Assembly: GCA_015060225.1 (NCBI GenBank)
Contig: SUYX01000002.1
Span: 42,297 to 106,296 of the forward strand
Direction of reading: 5' to 3'
DNA length: 64,000 nucleotides
From: Bacteroidales bacterium
GTDB taxonomy: Bacteria > Bacteroidota > Bacteroidia > Bacteroidales > UBA932
A model generated the notes under the pieces. That model was given only the letters and a program-made list of their open reading frames with translations, was not told the DNA's origin and made no database searches. Positions 1 to 9,325 of this stretch are shown here, piece after piece. The position numbers and the translations under genes are program-made. Numbering within the stretch: the first letter of the stretch is position 1; each line of letters starts with the position of its first letter.

Positions 1-1371
1 TTCAGCATTGTCGGGAAGGAAATATGCAGGAATGCGGTGGCCCCACCATAGCTGGCGGCTGATACACCAGTCCTGTATATTGTCAAGCCAGTTATGATAT
101 GTTGTCTTGTACTTGGAAGGATAGAACTTGAGTTCATCATTCATAACAGGTGGAAGTGCAATATCTGCAAAATGCTGCATCCTCAGGAACCACTGCATAC
201 AAAGTCTTGGCTCTACTGCAGTATCTGAGTTCCTTTCTGAATAGCCTACCTTGTTCTGGTAATCCTCCACTTTTTCCATAAGACCGGCAGCCTCAAGATC
301 TTTCACAATCTGTTTGCGGACATCCATACGGTCCATACCTATATACATACCAGCAGCCTCACTTAATGTAGCATCTGCATTGAATATATCTATAGTTTCC
401 AGATTATGTGTCTTGCCCAGCATGTAGTCATTTGTATCATGTGCAGGGGTTACTTTCAAACAACCTGTACCAAATTCAATCTCCACATATCTGTCCTCGA
501 TTACAGGAATTGAACGGTTTACAAGTGGAACAATTACCTTCTTCCCTTTGAGCCATGTGTTCTTGGGGTCTTTTGGATTGATGCACATTGCAGTATCACC
601 CATAATTGTCTCAGGACGGGTTGTTGCAACCACTGCATATCTTCTGCCCTCAGCATCCCTGTGCAGGATCTGATGTTTTACAGCAGGATCGAAAGGATCT
701 GCAGGGTTTAGTGTAACTGCACCTGACTCTTCACCGTCTGTACATCCCGGCTGCTCATCCACATAATATCTCAAATAGTAGAGTTTGCTCTTCTCATCCT
801 TATATATAACCTCCTCGTTGCTGAGTGCTGTTTGGGCCTTAGGATCCCAGTTTACCATTCTCAGACCGCGGTAAATGAGTCCTTTGTTATAGAGGTCAAC
901 AAACACTTTTATTACACTGGAACTTCTCTCCTCATCCATTGTGAAAGCAGTCCTGTCCCAGTCACAACTGGCACCAAGTTTACGCAACTGCTTGAGAATG
1001 ATTCCACCATGCTCATTAGTCCAGTCCCAAGCATGTTTGAGGAACTCCTCCCTGGTAAGGTCACTTTTCTTTATACCCTGCCCCGCAAGCTTCTTTACAA
1101 CCTTTGCTTCTGTTGCAATTGATGCATGGTCTGTTCCGGGAACCCAGCAGGCATTTTTACCCTTCATTCTTGCCCTTCGAACCAAAATGTCCTGAATTGT
1201 GTTATTCAACATGTGCCCCATGTGAAGTACTCCGGTTACATTTGGTGGAGGTATAACAATTGTATATGCCTCTTTTTCATTCGGTTCCGAATGGAAGAAT
1301 TTGTTTTCCAACCAGTATTCGTACCATTTGTCCTCAATGTTGGCCGGATTATATTTTGCAGGAATTTCCAT
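1..1371 (-). CDS. valS: Valyl-tRNA synthetase, 3' end outside the window
   Basis: Class I aminoacyl-tRNA synthetase that charges tRNA-Val in the cytoplasm. Only the N-terminal 457 codons are present; the gene runs off the left edge. The protein starts MEIPAKYNP and carries the class I HIGH-type motif ([15 protein letters not shown]) at residues 41-55, the ATRPE-type editing-domain motif [12 protein letters not shown], and WWGHRIPAY close to the window edge. The KMSKS loop must lie outside. The start is the ATG at 1371, the first in frame after a divergent promoter region. Reading is open without stops from 1371 to base 1. Confidence 0.96.
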   Translation of the reverse strand, partial: MEIPAKYNPANIEDKWYEYWLENKFFHSEPNEKEAYTIVIPPPNVTGVLHMGHMLNNTIQDILVRRARMKGKNACWVPGTDHASIATEAKVVKKLAGQGIKKSDLTREEFLKHAWDWTNEHGGIILKQLRKLGASCDWDRTAFTMDEERSSSVIKVFVDLYNKGLIYRGLRMVNWDPKAQTALSNEEVIYKDEKSKLYYLRYYVDEQPGCTDGEESGAVTLNPADPFDPAVKHQILHRDAEGRRYAVVATTRPETIMGDTAMCINPKDPKNTWLKGKKVIVPLVNRSIPVIEDRYVEIEFGTGCLKVTPAHDTNDYMLGKTHNLETIDIFNADATLSEAAGMYIGMDRMDVRKQIVKDLEAAGLMEKVEDYQNKVGYSERNSDTAVEPRLCMQWFLRMQHFADIALPPVMNDELKFYPSKYKTTYHNWLDNIQDWCISRQLWWGHRIPAYFLPDNAE

Positions 1372-1415
1372 AATAATAATTACACTTTAAAAAGTTATAA
1401 AAACAGTTTAGCATG

Positions 1416-1445
1416 CAAAGTTAATTAAATAAAATATGATGCAAA
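1416..1445 (-). promoter_or_regulatory. Bacteroidetes-type promoter for valS
   Basis: On the minus strand TAACTTTG (1416-1423) matches the -7 consensus TAnnTTTG, and TTTG (1442-1445) sits 18 bases upstream as a -33 element. It lies 45 bases before the valS start. Confidence 0.55.
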
Positions 1446-1470
1446 ATTCTATTTTAAAGAAAAAAGTTAG

Positions 1471-1478
1471 TACATTTG
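1471..1478 (+). promoter_or_regulatory. -7 promoter element for the etfBA operon
   Basis: TACATTTG matches TAnnTTTG and lies 61 bases upstream of the etfB start. I see no clear TTTG at the -33 spacing. Confidence 0.45.
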
Positions 1479-1539
1479 CTTGTTAATACTTAAATTGAAA
1501 ACTATAAACCTATACGAGAAAGCATAGATTGATACAATT

Positions 1540-2415
1540 ATGACAAAAAAATTGAAGATTGTTGTTCTGGCCAAACAGGTGCCGGACACCAGAAATGTCG
1601 GTAAAAATGCTATGACACCGGAGGGAACAGTAAACAGGGCAGCACTTCCGGCTATTTTCAACCCAGAAGATATGAATGCCCTTGAGCAGGCATTGTATAT
1701 TAAAGACCAGAATCCGGGTTCGGAGGTATTGTTGCTCACAATGGGACCTTTCAGAGCTGCGGACATTATCAGGGAAGGACTTTTCAGAGGGGCAGACGGC
1801 GGAGTTCTCCTTACAGACAGGAAATTTGCAGGAGCAGATACACTTGCAACTTCATATGCCCTTTCACAGGCAGTAAAGAAAATTAATCCCGATATCATTC
1901 TTGCAGGACGCCAGGCAATTGACGGAGACACTGCACAGGTTGGACCTCAGGTAGCAGAGAAACTTGGCATTCCTCAGGTTACCTATGCTGAGGAGATTCA
2001 GGAAATTTCAGACTCAAAAGTTGTAATCAAGAGAAGGCTTGAAAGAGGTGTTGAAGTTGTTTCATGTACCCTTCCATGTCTTGTAACCGTACATGCTACA
2101 GCAGCACCTTGTCGTCCAAGACATGCAAAACAGGTGATGAAATACAAATATGCAAGAACTGTTACTGAGGATACTGCAGAGGGTGCTGACTATCTTCTTT
2201 CATTGGCAGACTACCCTTACCTGAAAATTACCGAGTGGGGAACTGCTGATGTAGGAGGCGAAGACAGCAGCTACGGTATGGCAGGTTCACCAACGAAAGT
2301 GAAGAAGGTTGAGAATATTGTATTCCAGGCAAAAGAGGCTAAGAAACTTACAGCTTCGGCAGAAGATATTGATTCCTTAATCTCAGAACTTCTTGCCAAC
2401 CACACTATAGGCTAA
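1540..2415 (+). CDS. etfB: Electron transfer flavoprotein subunit beta, bifurcating type motif
   Basis: Small subunit of the ETF heterodimer that passes electrons between an acyl-CoA dehydrogenase and other carriers. It is 291 aa with the ETF alpha/beta fold. Residues 123-140 read GRQAIDGDTAQVGPQVAE; the DGDTAQVGP sequence is the form described for electron-bifurcating ETFs, where the beta subunit binds FAD, whereas respiratory ETFs carry a DDD-NQTGQ type sequence and AMP. First gene of a three-gene operon with etfA (31-base gap) and an acyl-CoA dehydrogenase. Subunit identity is secure; bifurcation is inferred from the motif only. Confidence 0.95.
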   Translation: MTKKLKIVVLAKQVPDTRNVGKNAMTPEGTVNRAALPAIFNPEDMNALEQALYIKDQNPGSEVLLLTMGPFRAADIIREGLFRGADGGVLLTDRKFAGADTLATSYALSQAVKKINPDIILAGRQAIDGDTAQVGPQVAEKLGIPQVTYAEEIQEISDSKVVIKRRLERGVEVVSCTLPCLVTVHATAAPCRPRHAKQVMKYKYARTVTEDTAEGADYLLSLADYPYLKITEWGTADVGGEDSSYGMAGSPTKVKKVENIVFQAKEAKKLTASAEDIDSLISELLANHTIG

Positions 2416-2446
2416 CAGATTCACTAAACATTAATTTGATTGAGAA

Positions 2447-3463
2447 ATGAATAACATTATAGTTTTTTGCGAAACAGACAACGGCAAATTGTGCGATGTG
2501 AGCCTGGAACTTCTTACAAAGGCAAGATCTTTGGCACAAACTCTTAATTGTGAATTGGAGGCGCTGCTTATCGGATACAATGTTGAAAACCTTCAGAATG
2601 AACTTTACCAGTATGGTGTAAAGACAATACATCTTGCTGATGACAAACAGCTGGAGTTCTTCAGAACACTTCCTTATGCATCAATAGCAATCTCACTGTT
2701 CAAACAGGAGCAGCCTCAGATTGCACTTTTCGGTGCAACTTGCATAGGACGCGACCTTGCACCAAGAATTTCAAGTGCATTGCACAGCGGTCTTACCGCA
2801 GACTGTACTTCACTTGAGATTGGTGACCATCAGGATACAAAGGGCAACAAATGGGACAATCTCCTATATCAGATACGTCCTGCATTCGGCGGTAACATCA
2901 TTGCTACAATCGTAAACCCTGAGCACAGACCTCAGATGGCTACTGTACGAGAAGGTGTAATGAAGAAAGAGCCTCTTGCAACACCTGTACAGGGTTCTGT
3001 GAAGAGAATAGATGTAAGCTCCATTCTTACAGATGCAGATTATGCAGTTGAAATCATCGAGAGACACATTGAGGAGAAGAAGATAGACATTAAAGGTTCA
3101 CAGATTATTGTAGCAGGTGGCTATGGTGTGGGCAGTAAAGAGAACTTTGCTCTGGTTCATGAACTTGCCAAGGTATTGGGTGCAGAGGTTGGTGCTTCAC
3201 GTGCAGCAGTTGATGCAGGTTTTTGTGAGCATGAGAGACAAATTGGCCAGACTGGTGTTACCGTAAGACCTAAACTCTTCATTTCAGTAGGTATTTCAGG
3301 ACAAATCCAGCACACTGCAGGTATGGACCAGTCATCTATGATCATTTCAATCAACAATGATCCTAATGCCCCTATCCACCAGATTGCAGATTATTCAATC
3401 ATTGGAGACCTTAATGATGTATTACCTAAGATGATTGCATCTTATAAAAAACACAGCAAATAA
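2447..3463 (+). CDS. etfA: Electron transfer flavoprotein subunit alpha
   Basis: Large ETF subunit, 338 aa, which binds the redox-active FAD in its C-terminal domain. The C-terminal half shows the FAD-binding signature of the family: SRAAVDAGF, then RPKLFISVGISGQIQH with GMDQS, and IADYSIIGDLNDVLP near the end. The N-terminal half is the ETF alpha/beta domain. It is separated from the acyl-CoA dehydrogenase gene by two bases, so the two are surely cotranscribed and probably translationally coupled. Confidence 0.95.
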   Translation: MNNIIVFCETDNGKLCDVSLELLTKARSLAQTLNCELEALLIGYNVENLQNELYQYGVKTIHLADDKQLEFFRTLPYASIAISLFKQEQPQIALFGATCIGRDLAPRISSALHSGLTADCTSLEIGDHQDTKGNKWDNLLYQIRPAFGGNIIATIVNPEHRPQMATVREGVMKKEPLATPVQGSVKRIDVSSILTDADYAVEIIERHIEEKKIDIKGSQIIVAGGYGVGSKENFALVHELAKVLGAEVGASRAAVDAGFCEHERQIGQTGVTVRPKLFISVGISGQIQHTAGMDQSSMIISINNDPNAPIHQIADYSIIGDLNDVLPKMIASYKKHSK

Positions 3464-3465
3464 TT

Positions 3466-5196
3466 ATGGCAAATTTTTATAGAGATAATTCAGATTTGAA
3501 ATTTCAGTTCAGACATCCGCTTATGGATAAGATTGTTGGACTGAAAGAGGATAATTTCAAAGATTTCGGCAAATATGATTATGCTCCTGCTAACGTAGAA
3601 GATGCAATAGATTCTTACGACAGGGTAATGGACATCATTGGCGGCATTTGCGGCGAGATTCTTGCCCCTAATGCAGAGCAGGTTGACCATGACGGTCCTG
3701 TATGTGCTAACGGAAGAATCACTTATGCTGCAGGTACACAGCAGAATCACGATGCCCTTACACAGGCAGGTGTATATGGCCTTGCCCTTCCAAGGGAGTA
3801 TGGCGGATTGAATTTCAGCATGGTTCCTTATGTAATGGCAGCTGAACTTGTATCACGCGCAGATGCAGGATTTGCCAATATCTGGGGACTTCAGGACTGT
3901 GCAGAAACAATCTATGAATTTGCTTCAAAAGAGATTAAGGAGGAGTTTCTCCCAAGAATCAATAAAGGTGAGACATGTTCAATGGACCTTACCGAGCCTG
4001 ATGCAGGTTCAGACCTCCAGTCTGTAATGCTTAAGGCTACATGGGACGAGGAGAAACAGTCATGGTTCCTTAACGGTGTAAAACGTTTCATTACCAACGG
4101 TGATGCAGACATCAAACTTGTACTTGCAAGATCTGAAGAGGGCACTACCGATGGTCGTGGCCTTTCATACTTTGTATATGACAAGAAGTGGGGTGGCGTT
4201 AATGTAAGGCGTATAGAGAACAAACTTGGTATAAAGGGCTCCCCTACTGCAGAACTTGTATTCAAGAATGCCCCTGCAAAACTTGTAGGTGACAGGAAAC
4301 TCGGTCTTATCAAATATGTAATGTCTCTTATGAACGGTGCAAGGCTTGGTGTAGGTGCCCAGTCTGTAGGTTTGTCTGAGGCTGCATATAGAGAGGCTTT
4401 GAAGTATGCTCATGAGCGTGTACAGTACAAGAAGGCAATCATCAATTTCCCTGCAGTATATGAACTTCTTGCAGTTATGAAGGCTAAACTTCAGGCATCT
4501 AGGGCAATTCTGTATGAAACAACAAGATTTGTTGATATGTACAAGGCTTACAATGCAATTGCAGAAGAGAGAAAACTTACCCCTGAGGAGAGACAGGAGA
4601 ACAAGAAATACAGCAAATATGCAGACATGTTTACCCCTGTACTTAAAATGATGTCATCTGAGTACGCAAACCAGAATGCGTATGACGCAATCCAGGTACA
4701 CGGCGGTTCAGGTTTCATGAAGGAGTATCCTGTAGAGAGACTTTATAGAGATGCAAGAATCCTTACCATTTATGAGGGTACTTCACAGTTGCAGACCGTA
4801 GCAGCAATCAGATATGTTACCAACGGTTCATACCTTGCAAAAATTCGTGAGTATGAGGCAATGGAGTTCAAACCTGAATATGCAGCACTTAAAGAGAAAC
4901 TTATTGCAATGACTGCACAATATGAGCAGGCATGTGAGATGGTTCAGGGCAAGGGAGAAGAGTATATAGATTTCCACGCCAGAAGACTTGTGGAGATGGC
5001 TGCCCATATCATCATGTCATACCTTCTTATCATAGATGCACAGGTTGATGAGTCATTTGCAAGAAGTGCAGAGGTCTATACCAACAAATCTGAGGCATGG
5101 AACAACGAGAGGGCATCTTATATTGCCTCATTCAAACCTGAGGACCTAGCTGCATTTTCTGCAATAAAAGAGGAAATCGTTGCTCAGGAGAACTAG
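3466..5196 (+). CDS. Acyl-CoA dehydrogenase, long form with C-terminal extension
   Basis: Flavin-dependent alpha,beta-dehydrogenation of an acyl-CoA, or the reverse reduction of an enoyl-CoA, with the adjacent EtfBA as partner. It is 576 aa, about 190 longer than the short-chain enzymes, the surplus being C-terminal. Visible motifs: LTEPDAGSD (residues 175-183) in the FAD/substrate region, RVQYKKAI in the middle, HGGSGFMKEYPVERLYRDARI, and the catalytic-base motif YEGTSQLQ with Glu at residue 437. The related operon order in other Bacteroidales suggests crotonyl/butyryl-CoA conversion in fermentation, but chain length cannot be read from sequence. Confidence 0.93.
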   Translation: MANFYRDNSDLKFQFRHPLMDKIVGLKEDNFKDFGKYDYAPANVEDAIDSYDRVMDIIGGICGEILAPNAEQVDHDGPVCANGRITYAAGTQQNHDALTQAGVYGLALPREYGGLNFSMVPYVMAAELVSRADAGFANIWGLQDCAETIYEFASKEIKEEFLPRINKGETCSMDLTEPDAGSDLQSVMLKATWDEEKQSWFLNGVKRFITNGDADIKLVLARSEEGTTDGRGLSYFVYDKKWGGVNVRRIENKLGIKGSPTAELVFKNAPAKLVGDRKLGLIKYVMSLMNGARLGVGAQSVGLSEAAYREALKYAHERVQYKKAIINFPAVYELLAVMKAKLQASRAILYETTRFVDMYKAYNAIAEERKLTPEERQENKKYSKYADMFTPVLKMMSSEYANQNAYDAIQVHGGSGFMKEYPVERLYRDARILTIYEGTSQLQTVAAIRYVTNGSYLAKIREYEAMEFKPEYAALKEKLIAMTAQYEQACEMVQGKGEEYIDFHARRLVEMAAHIIMSYLLIIDAQVDESFARSAEVYTNKSEAWNNERASYIASFKPEDLAAFSAIKEEIVAQEN

Positions 5197-5220
5197 TTTC
5201 TCTCTACAGCATATAAAAGT

Positions 5221-5253
5221 ACAGTGGCCCCATAAGGAGGCCACTGTTTTTAT
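5221..5253 (+). terminator. Rho-independent terminator of the etf operon
   Basis: Perfect 9-bp stem ACAGTGGCC / GGCCACTGT with a nine-base loop, followed by a T-rich tail, 24 bases after the acyl-CoA dehydrogenase stop. It reaches into the 3' end of the convergent gene. Confidence 0.85.
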
Positions 5254-6785
5254 ACAATCGATCTTGTAGTTCTTTTAGTATCTGTTTCTGTATGTTGCCC
5301 TGTCTCTTTACGGCTAATTTGTTCGTATGAATCTTTAAAATCGTACTCAAGCATACCGCAAACTTTACAGCGGTATGTAATTCTATATACCTTAACTTTG
5401 TATGCTATAGAATAATCTTTATAAAGGGTTGTAGTGGTTGTTTCAGTATGTTCCTTTTTATCGCTTTCAGTAGTATATGAACTTCCATTTGAATACTTAT
5501 ATGTTGTTACAAGGTATGTCTTCCATTTCTTTTCATCTTTTGCCACATCCCTTACCTTTACCTTTTCATGATCATACTCAATGTATTCCTTCCAGAACTC
5601 TGTTTTCAGCTCTTCAATTTTATACATTTCCTTACATTCAGGGCATCTGTCATGAGGAATTTTGTCGAGAAGAGGAAATGTAATGAATTTAAAACTCAAC
5701 AATGCTGTAACTATATTGAATAACATGAAAATTGCAACCATACCGCGGCATCCCAGAACCACTATCCATACATAAACACATATAATTGAAACAACAGCAA
5801 TTAATTTGAACAATTGTTTATTGGAGAATTTTTTCAGTACATGCGGATAATGAATCAGGTAACCTACTACAAATGCCGGGAGCATTGGTGTAAGCCAGTA
5901 CCACACCAATACCATAAATACCATAATAATTGCAAGAAATACAAATACTATCTTCCCTATAATTCCGTTGAAAGAAAACTCCGGACCATTGTAGATTGAA
6001 GAATCAATCATTCTGCACAATGCATTCCTCCCCATTATTAATTTTCTGAAAGGAAACATTTTTGCAATAAGTCTGCTGTCGGTTTCTTTCCATTTCAGAA
6101 GTTCAGAATTTCCCTCCTTGTCAAAAATCAATACAGGCATATGCCGTCCTTTGTCCCCCATTACCCTCAGAGAAGTGAACTCAGCTATCATTTTGTCTTT
6201 TTTGTAGTATACATATAGAGCTGGAGATGCTTTCTTTTCAATTTTCTCTAAAGATTTGCCTAATAATTTCCTGTTGAATTTGCTCTCAAGAATATGATAT
6301 TTTCCTGCAGACTGAGAAATGATGTGTCTTCTTATTTTCCCTGATACCTGCGGCTCCATATTGTCGTGTTTGATTTTAGCCTTTGTGCCATCATCAAATA
6401 CAACATCATATTTGTACGGATATCCTTCACATTTTACATTTGATACAATCTCAGATTTCTTGGTTGAAGGGTTTTTGGCCTTGAAATTGTAACCCAATTC
6501 CTCTATAGGAATCAATCCTCTTATGCCAGATTCACTCTCTGCCCAAAAAGCATACCTTTTATTATAGAATCCTATAATTTTAACCTTTTCACCTTGTTTT
6601 ACACTGCCTATTATGGAATCTGTATAAGCCAATTTGTATATGTTGGCTTTTGAAGGTGCTTCTATTTCATCCAGGATCTTTACTTTATGCCTTACAGAAA
6701 AGGAGTTGGCCAAATGAGCCAGAATTATGAGAACGATTGCAACTTTACAAACATTCTTGTGGGAAAACAGTTTTTTACTTTTCAT
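5250..6785 (-). CDS. Uncharacterised membrane protein with SH3-like and zinc-ribbon regions
   Basis: I do not recognise the family. The frame is open from 6827, but a TAnnTTTG element covers 6825-6832, so translation more likely begins at the ATG at 6806 or 6785; I chose 6785 (MKSKKLFSHKN), giving 511 aa. Layout: one N-terminal membrane segment, an SH3-like stretch with KQGEKVKIIGFYNKRYAFW, a soluble region rich in Lys, four to five membrane segments in the second half, then a cytosolic tail with a CPEC pair and a CKVC pair that could bind zinc, separated by a Thr-rich linker. Single gene between two terminatorless neighbours; no functional context. Confidence 0.75.
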   Translation of the reverse strand: MKSKKLFSHKNVCKVAIVLIILAHLANSFSVRHKVKILDEIEAPSKANIYKLAYTDSIIGSVKQGEKVKIIGFYNKRYAFWAESESGIRGLIPIEELGYNFKAKNPSTKKSEIVSNVKCEGYPYKYDVVFDDGTKAKIKHDNMEPQVSGKIRRHIISQSAGKYHILESKFNRKLLGKSLEKIEKKASPALYVYYKKDKMIAEFTSLRVMGDKGRHMPVLIFDKEGNSELLKWKETDSRLIAKMFPFRKLIMGRNALCRMIDSSIYNGPEFSFNGIIGKIVFVFLAIIMVFMVLVWYWLTPMLPAFVVGYLIHYPHVLKKFSNKQLFKLIAVVSIICVYVWIVVLGCRGMVAIFMLFNIVTALLSFKFITFPLLDKIPHDRCPECKEMYKIEELKTEFWKEYIEYDHEKVKVRDVAKDEKKWKTYLVTTYKYSNGSSYTTESDKKEHTETTTTTLYKDYSIAYKVKVYRITYRCKVCGMLEYDFKDSYEQISRKETGQHTETDTKRTTRSIV

Positions 6786-6824
6786 AAGCCTGAATTTATA
6801 GTGAAACATTAAAGTGCTGTTTGG

Positions 6825-6832
6825 CAAACTTA
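6825..6832 (-). promoter_or_regulatory. -7 promoter element for the SH3/zinc-ribbon membrane protein
   Basis: Minus-strand TAAGTTTG matches TAnnTTTG. Because it overlaps the longest possible start codon at 6827, it argues for a downstream start at 6806 or 6785. Confidence 0.45.
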
Positions 6833-6906
6833 AGGTATCTTAAGAAAATAATTGTATAAGGCCCGTATTAAAATTACTTTCACAAATATACAAAATTTAA
6901 TTTTCG

Positions 6907-6914
6907 TATCTTTG
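6907..6914 (+). promoter_or_regulatory. -7 promoter element for the DUF2520 gene
   Basis: TATCTTTG matches TAnnTTTG, 25 bases upstream of the start at 6940. No clear -33 TTTG. Confidence 0.5.
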
Positions 6915-6939
6915 CATCAAAATGTATAGTTTATAGGAA

Positions 6940-7728
6940 ATGTACAAAATCAACATTATAGGAGCCGGTAATGTTGCATTCAGGATGGCTCTGTTCCTGC
7001 AGGCGGCCGGCCATTCTGTTGAATGCGTCTGTGCAAGGAACCTGGAAAAGGGAGAGAAAGTTGTAAGGGCCCTCAAAAGGAGCCGCAGCAATGCTTTTGC
7101 TACGGATGATTTCTCATCTGTTCCACTATCCGACATTACAATAATAGCAGTAAGTGACAATGCCATTAAGGAAGTTGCCTCCCTTTTGCCGTACAAGAAT
7201 GTTTTTACTGTACACACCAGCGGTGCCACTCCTATGAGTATCCTTACTGAGGCCGGACTTACAAATACAGGTGTATTCTATCCCCTCATGACATTGAGCA
7301 TGAACAAGGACCTTGACATCAGGCTTGTACCTTTCCTGCTTGAGGCAGATAGCGCAAAGGGAAATGAGATTCTGGTAAACATTGTAAATTCAATTAAGGC
7401 AGAATATAAAATATGTGACTCACAAAAGAGACTCCAGTTCCACACTGCCGCAATATTTACAACAAACTTCATCAACTATTCATTGTCTCTTGCATACGAC
7501 ATCTCTCATCCAGATTTTACATTTCTGCTCCCCAGTGCAATTGAAAGCGTCAGGAAAGCATTTCTTAATACTCCTGCCGCATCGCAGACCGGTCCTGCAA
7601 GAAGGGGTGATACAAATACAATAGAAAAGCATAAAAAAATCTTGTCTGACGGGAAATTCAGGGAGCACCTGGAGGTGTATGAATTCCTTACAGACAAGAT
7701 CTATAAAAAATATAATCCCGACAAATAA
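6940..7728 (+). CDS. DUF2520 / Rossmann-like NAD(P)-binding protein
   Basis: 262 aa with an N-terminal Rossmann fold (INIIGAGNVAFRMALFL, residues 4-20) and an all-helical C-terminal DUF2520 region, the architecture of a short-chain F420/NADP-oxidoreductase-like or prephenate/hydroxyacid dehydrogenase-like enzyme. No substrate is established for the family. In other Bacteroidetes this gene commonly precedes kdsC and maf; here those two lie 1.6 kb downstream with an opposite-strand transporter gene in between. Ends six bases after a TCCCGAC repeat copy. Confidence 0.85.
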   Translation: MYKINIIGAGNVAFRMALFLQAAGHSVECVCARNLEKGEKVVRALKRSRSNAFATDDFSSVPLSDITIIAVSDNAIKEVASLLPYKNVFTVHTSGATPMSILTEAGLTNTGVFYPLMTLSMNKDLDIRLVPFLLEADSAKGNEILVNIVNSIKAEYKICDSQKRLQFHTAAIFTTNFINYSLSLAYDISHPDFTFLLPSAIESVRKAFLNTPAASQTGPARRGDTNTIEKHKKILSDGKFREHLEVYEFLTDKIYKKYNPDK

Positions 7729-7729
7729 T

Positions 7730-9241
7730 TTAAATCAGACCATTTGAACCGAGTAGAATCAGCATTGTATATCCAAGTACAAGACCAATAATGCCTACAC
7801 CTATTCCAACCTTCATCATATCTTTCTGATCTATAAAACCAGTAGAATGTGCAAGGGCATTAGGTGGAGTACTTATAGGAAGTATCATTGCCATTGATGA
7901 ACCGATTGCAACACCTATGAGCATTACAGCCACACCTCCAAATGGCTCCATCTGCTCTCCCATGGCCCTTCCTACCGTACCAAGAATTGGGACAAGCAAT
8001 GCTGCACTTGCAGTATTTGAAATGAAGTTTGACATTACATAACATAAAATGCCGCCACCAATCAGCACTGCCATAACCGGCCAAGTATGGAATGGAATGG
8101 CTGTAATAAGATGTTTGGCGAGACCTGTTTCATTAAGGGCCACTCCAAGTGCAAAGCCACCTGCAACCATCCATAGCACAGACCAGTTTATCTCCTCAAG
8201 GTCCCTTCTTCCAATAATGCCAATGGCACAAAATACACCAATTGGGAGCATAGCAACAACATTTGAATTAACTCCTGTATATTTGTCAGTTACCCATAAA
8301 AGAACGGTTATTGCAAATGTGATATAAACTACTATTGAACGCCAGTCTTTCTTGGCCTCACCTTCAATGTTGAGAACAATTTTCTTCTGTTTGAAAGGGA
8401 ACAGTTTCATTAGAAGCAGCCAACCCAAGAACAATACAACTATAGTAAATGGCAACATGAAAAACATCCATTCACCAAACCCCATATTCAGATTCAGTCC
8501 CGAAGGATCATTCAAATATTTTAAAGCTATTGCATTTGGTGGCGTTCCGATAGGTGTTCCCAATCCACCCACATTGGCTGCTACAGGAATTGCCATTGCA
8601 AGTGCAATTTTACCTTTACCGTCTGCAGGCAGAGCCTTAAGAACAGGGGCAAGAAATGTAAGCATCATGGCTGCTGTAGCAGTATTGCTGAGGAACATTG
8701 AAAATATCCCCGTCACTACAATAAATCCCAGAAGTACAAAATTTGAATGTGTGCCAAACGGCTTGAGCAGTATTCTTGCGAGAGCTCCGTCCATTCCAGT
8801 TTTTGTAGCAGCAATGGCAAGTATGAAACCTCCCAGGAACAGCATAATTATTGGATCAGCATAACAATTCAACAAAGAATTGTATTTGATAAGTGTTCCA
8901 AGTTCATTCACATCATAGCCTTGTCTGAACAGCCAAAGGGCACTGTCCGAACATGTGAACAATAATAGCACTATTACAATTGTAGAAGTAACCCATGCAG
9001 ATACGCCTTCAAGTATCCACATTAGGGTAGCAAAGACAAATACGGCAATCACCCTTTTCTCAATAATTGTAAGCCCCTCTATGCCGAAAGAAGATTCAGG
9101 CACAAGAAGAATTAAAAGAGACGCAATTACTGGAATCGCAATTCGTAAAGCAGTTGACAGGATACTTTTTGTGTATTTAGGATCTTTTTTTCTGTTCTGG
9201 TATTTCTCTACCAGCTGATAACCCAAAAATGATTTGAACAT
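7730..9241 (-). CDS. DASS / SLC13-family sodium-coupled anion symporter
   Basis: 503 aa inner-membrane transporter with about eleven hydrophobic segments. The two SNT-type signatures of the divalent anion:Na+ symporter family are visible: FLSNTATAAMM with GTPIGTPPNAIAL in the first half and ISNTASAALLVP with PISTPPNALAHSTG in the second. Family members import C4-dicarboxylates, citrate or sulfate with sodium; the substrate cannot be told from sequence. It stands alone on the minus strand, its stop codon two bases from the stop of the DUF2520 gene. Confidence 0.9.
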   Translation of the reverse strand: MFKSFLGYQLVEKYQNRKKDPKYTKSILSTALRIAIPVIASLLILLVPESSFGIEGLTIIEKRVIAVFVFATLMWILEGVSAWVTSTIVIVLLLFTCSDSALWLFRQGYDVNELGTLIKYNSLLNCYADPIIMLFLGGFILAIAATKTGMDGALARILLKPFGTHSNFVLLGFIVVTGIFSMFLSNTATAAMMLTFLAPVLKALPADGKGKIALAMAIPVAANVGGLGTPIGTPPNAIALKYLNDPSGLNLNMGFGEWMFFMLPFTIVVLFLGWLLLMKLFPFKQKKIVLNIEGEAKKDWRSIVVYITFAITVLLWVTDKYTGVNSNVVAMLPIGVFCAIGIIGRRDLEEINWSVLWMVAGGFALGVALNETGLAKHLITAIPFHTWPVMAVLIGGGILCYVMSNFISNTASAALLVPILGTVGRAMGEQMEPFGGVAVMLIGVAIGSSMAMILPISTPPNALAHSTGFIDQKDMMKVGIGVGIIGLVLGYTMLILLGSNGLI

Positions 9242-9264
9242 AAAAATTGATAATTAGATATTTA

Positions 9265-9272
9265 CAAAAATA
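9265..9272 (-). promoter_or_regulatory. -7 promoter element for the DASS transporter
   Basis: Minus-strand TATTTTTG matches TAnnTTTG, 24 bases upstream of the start codon. No clear -33 element. Confidence 0.4.
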
Positions 9273-9296
9273 ATTATAAATCCTTAACATTTGTAG

Positions 9297-9304
9297 TAAC
9301 TTTG
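9297..9304 (+). promoter_or_regulatory. -7 promoter element for kdsC-maf
   Basis: TAACTTTG matches TAnnTTTG, 21 bases upstream of the kdsC start. It is divergent from the DASS promoter, the two -7 boxes being 24 bases apart. Confidence 0.5.
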
Positions 9305-9325
9305 CACAATAAATGAGATTTTTCT

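Noticed and set aside
8352..8864. Plus-strand open frame of 170 codons opposite the DASS transporter
   Set aside because: Antisense to conserved transporter motifs; no start context.
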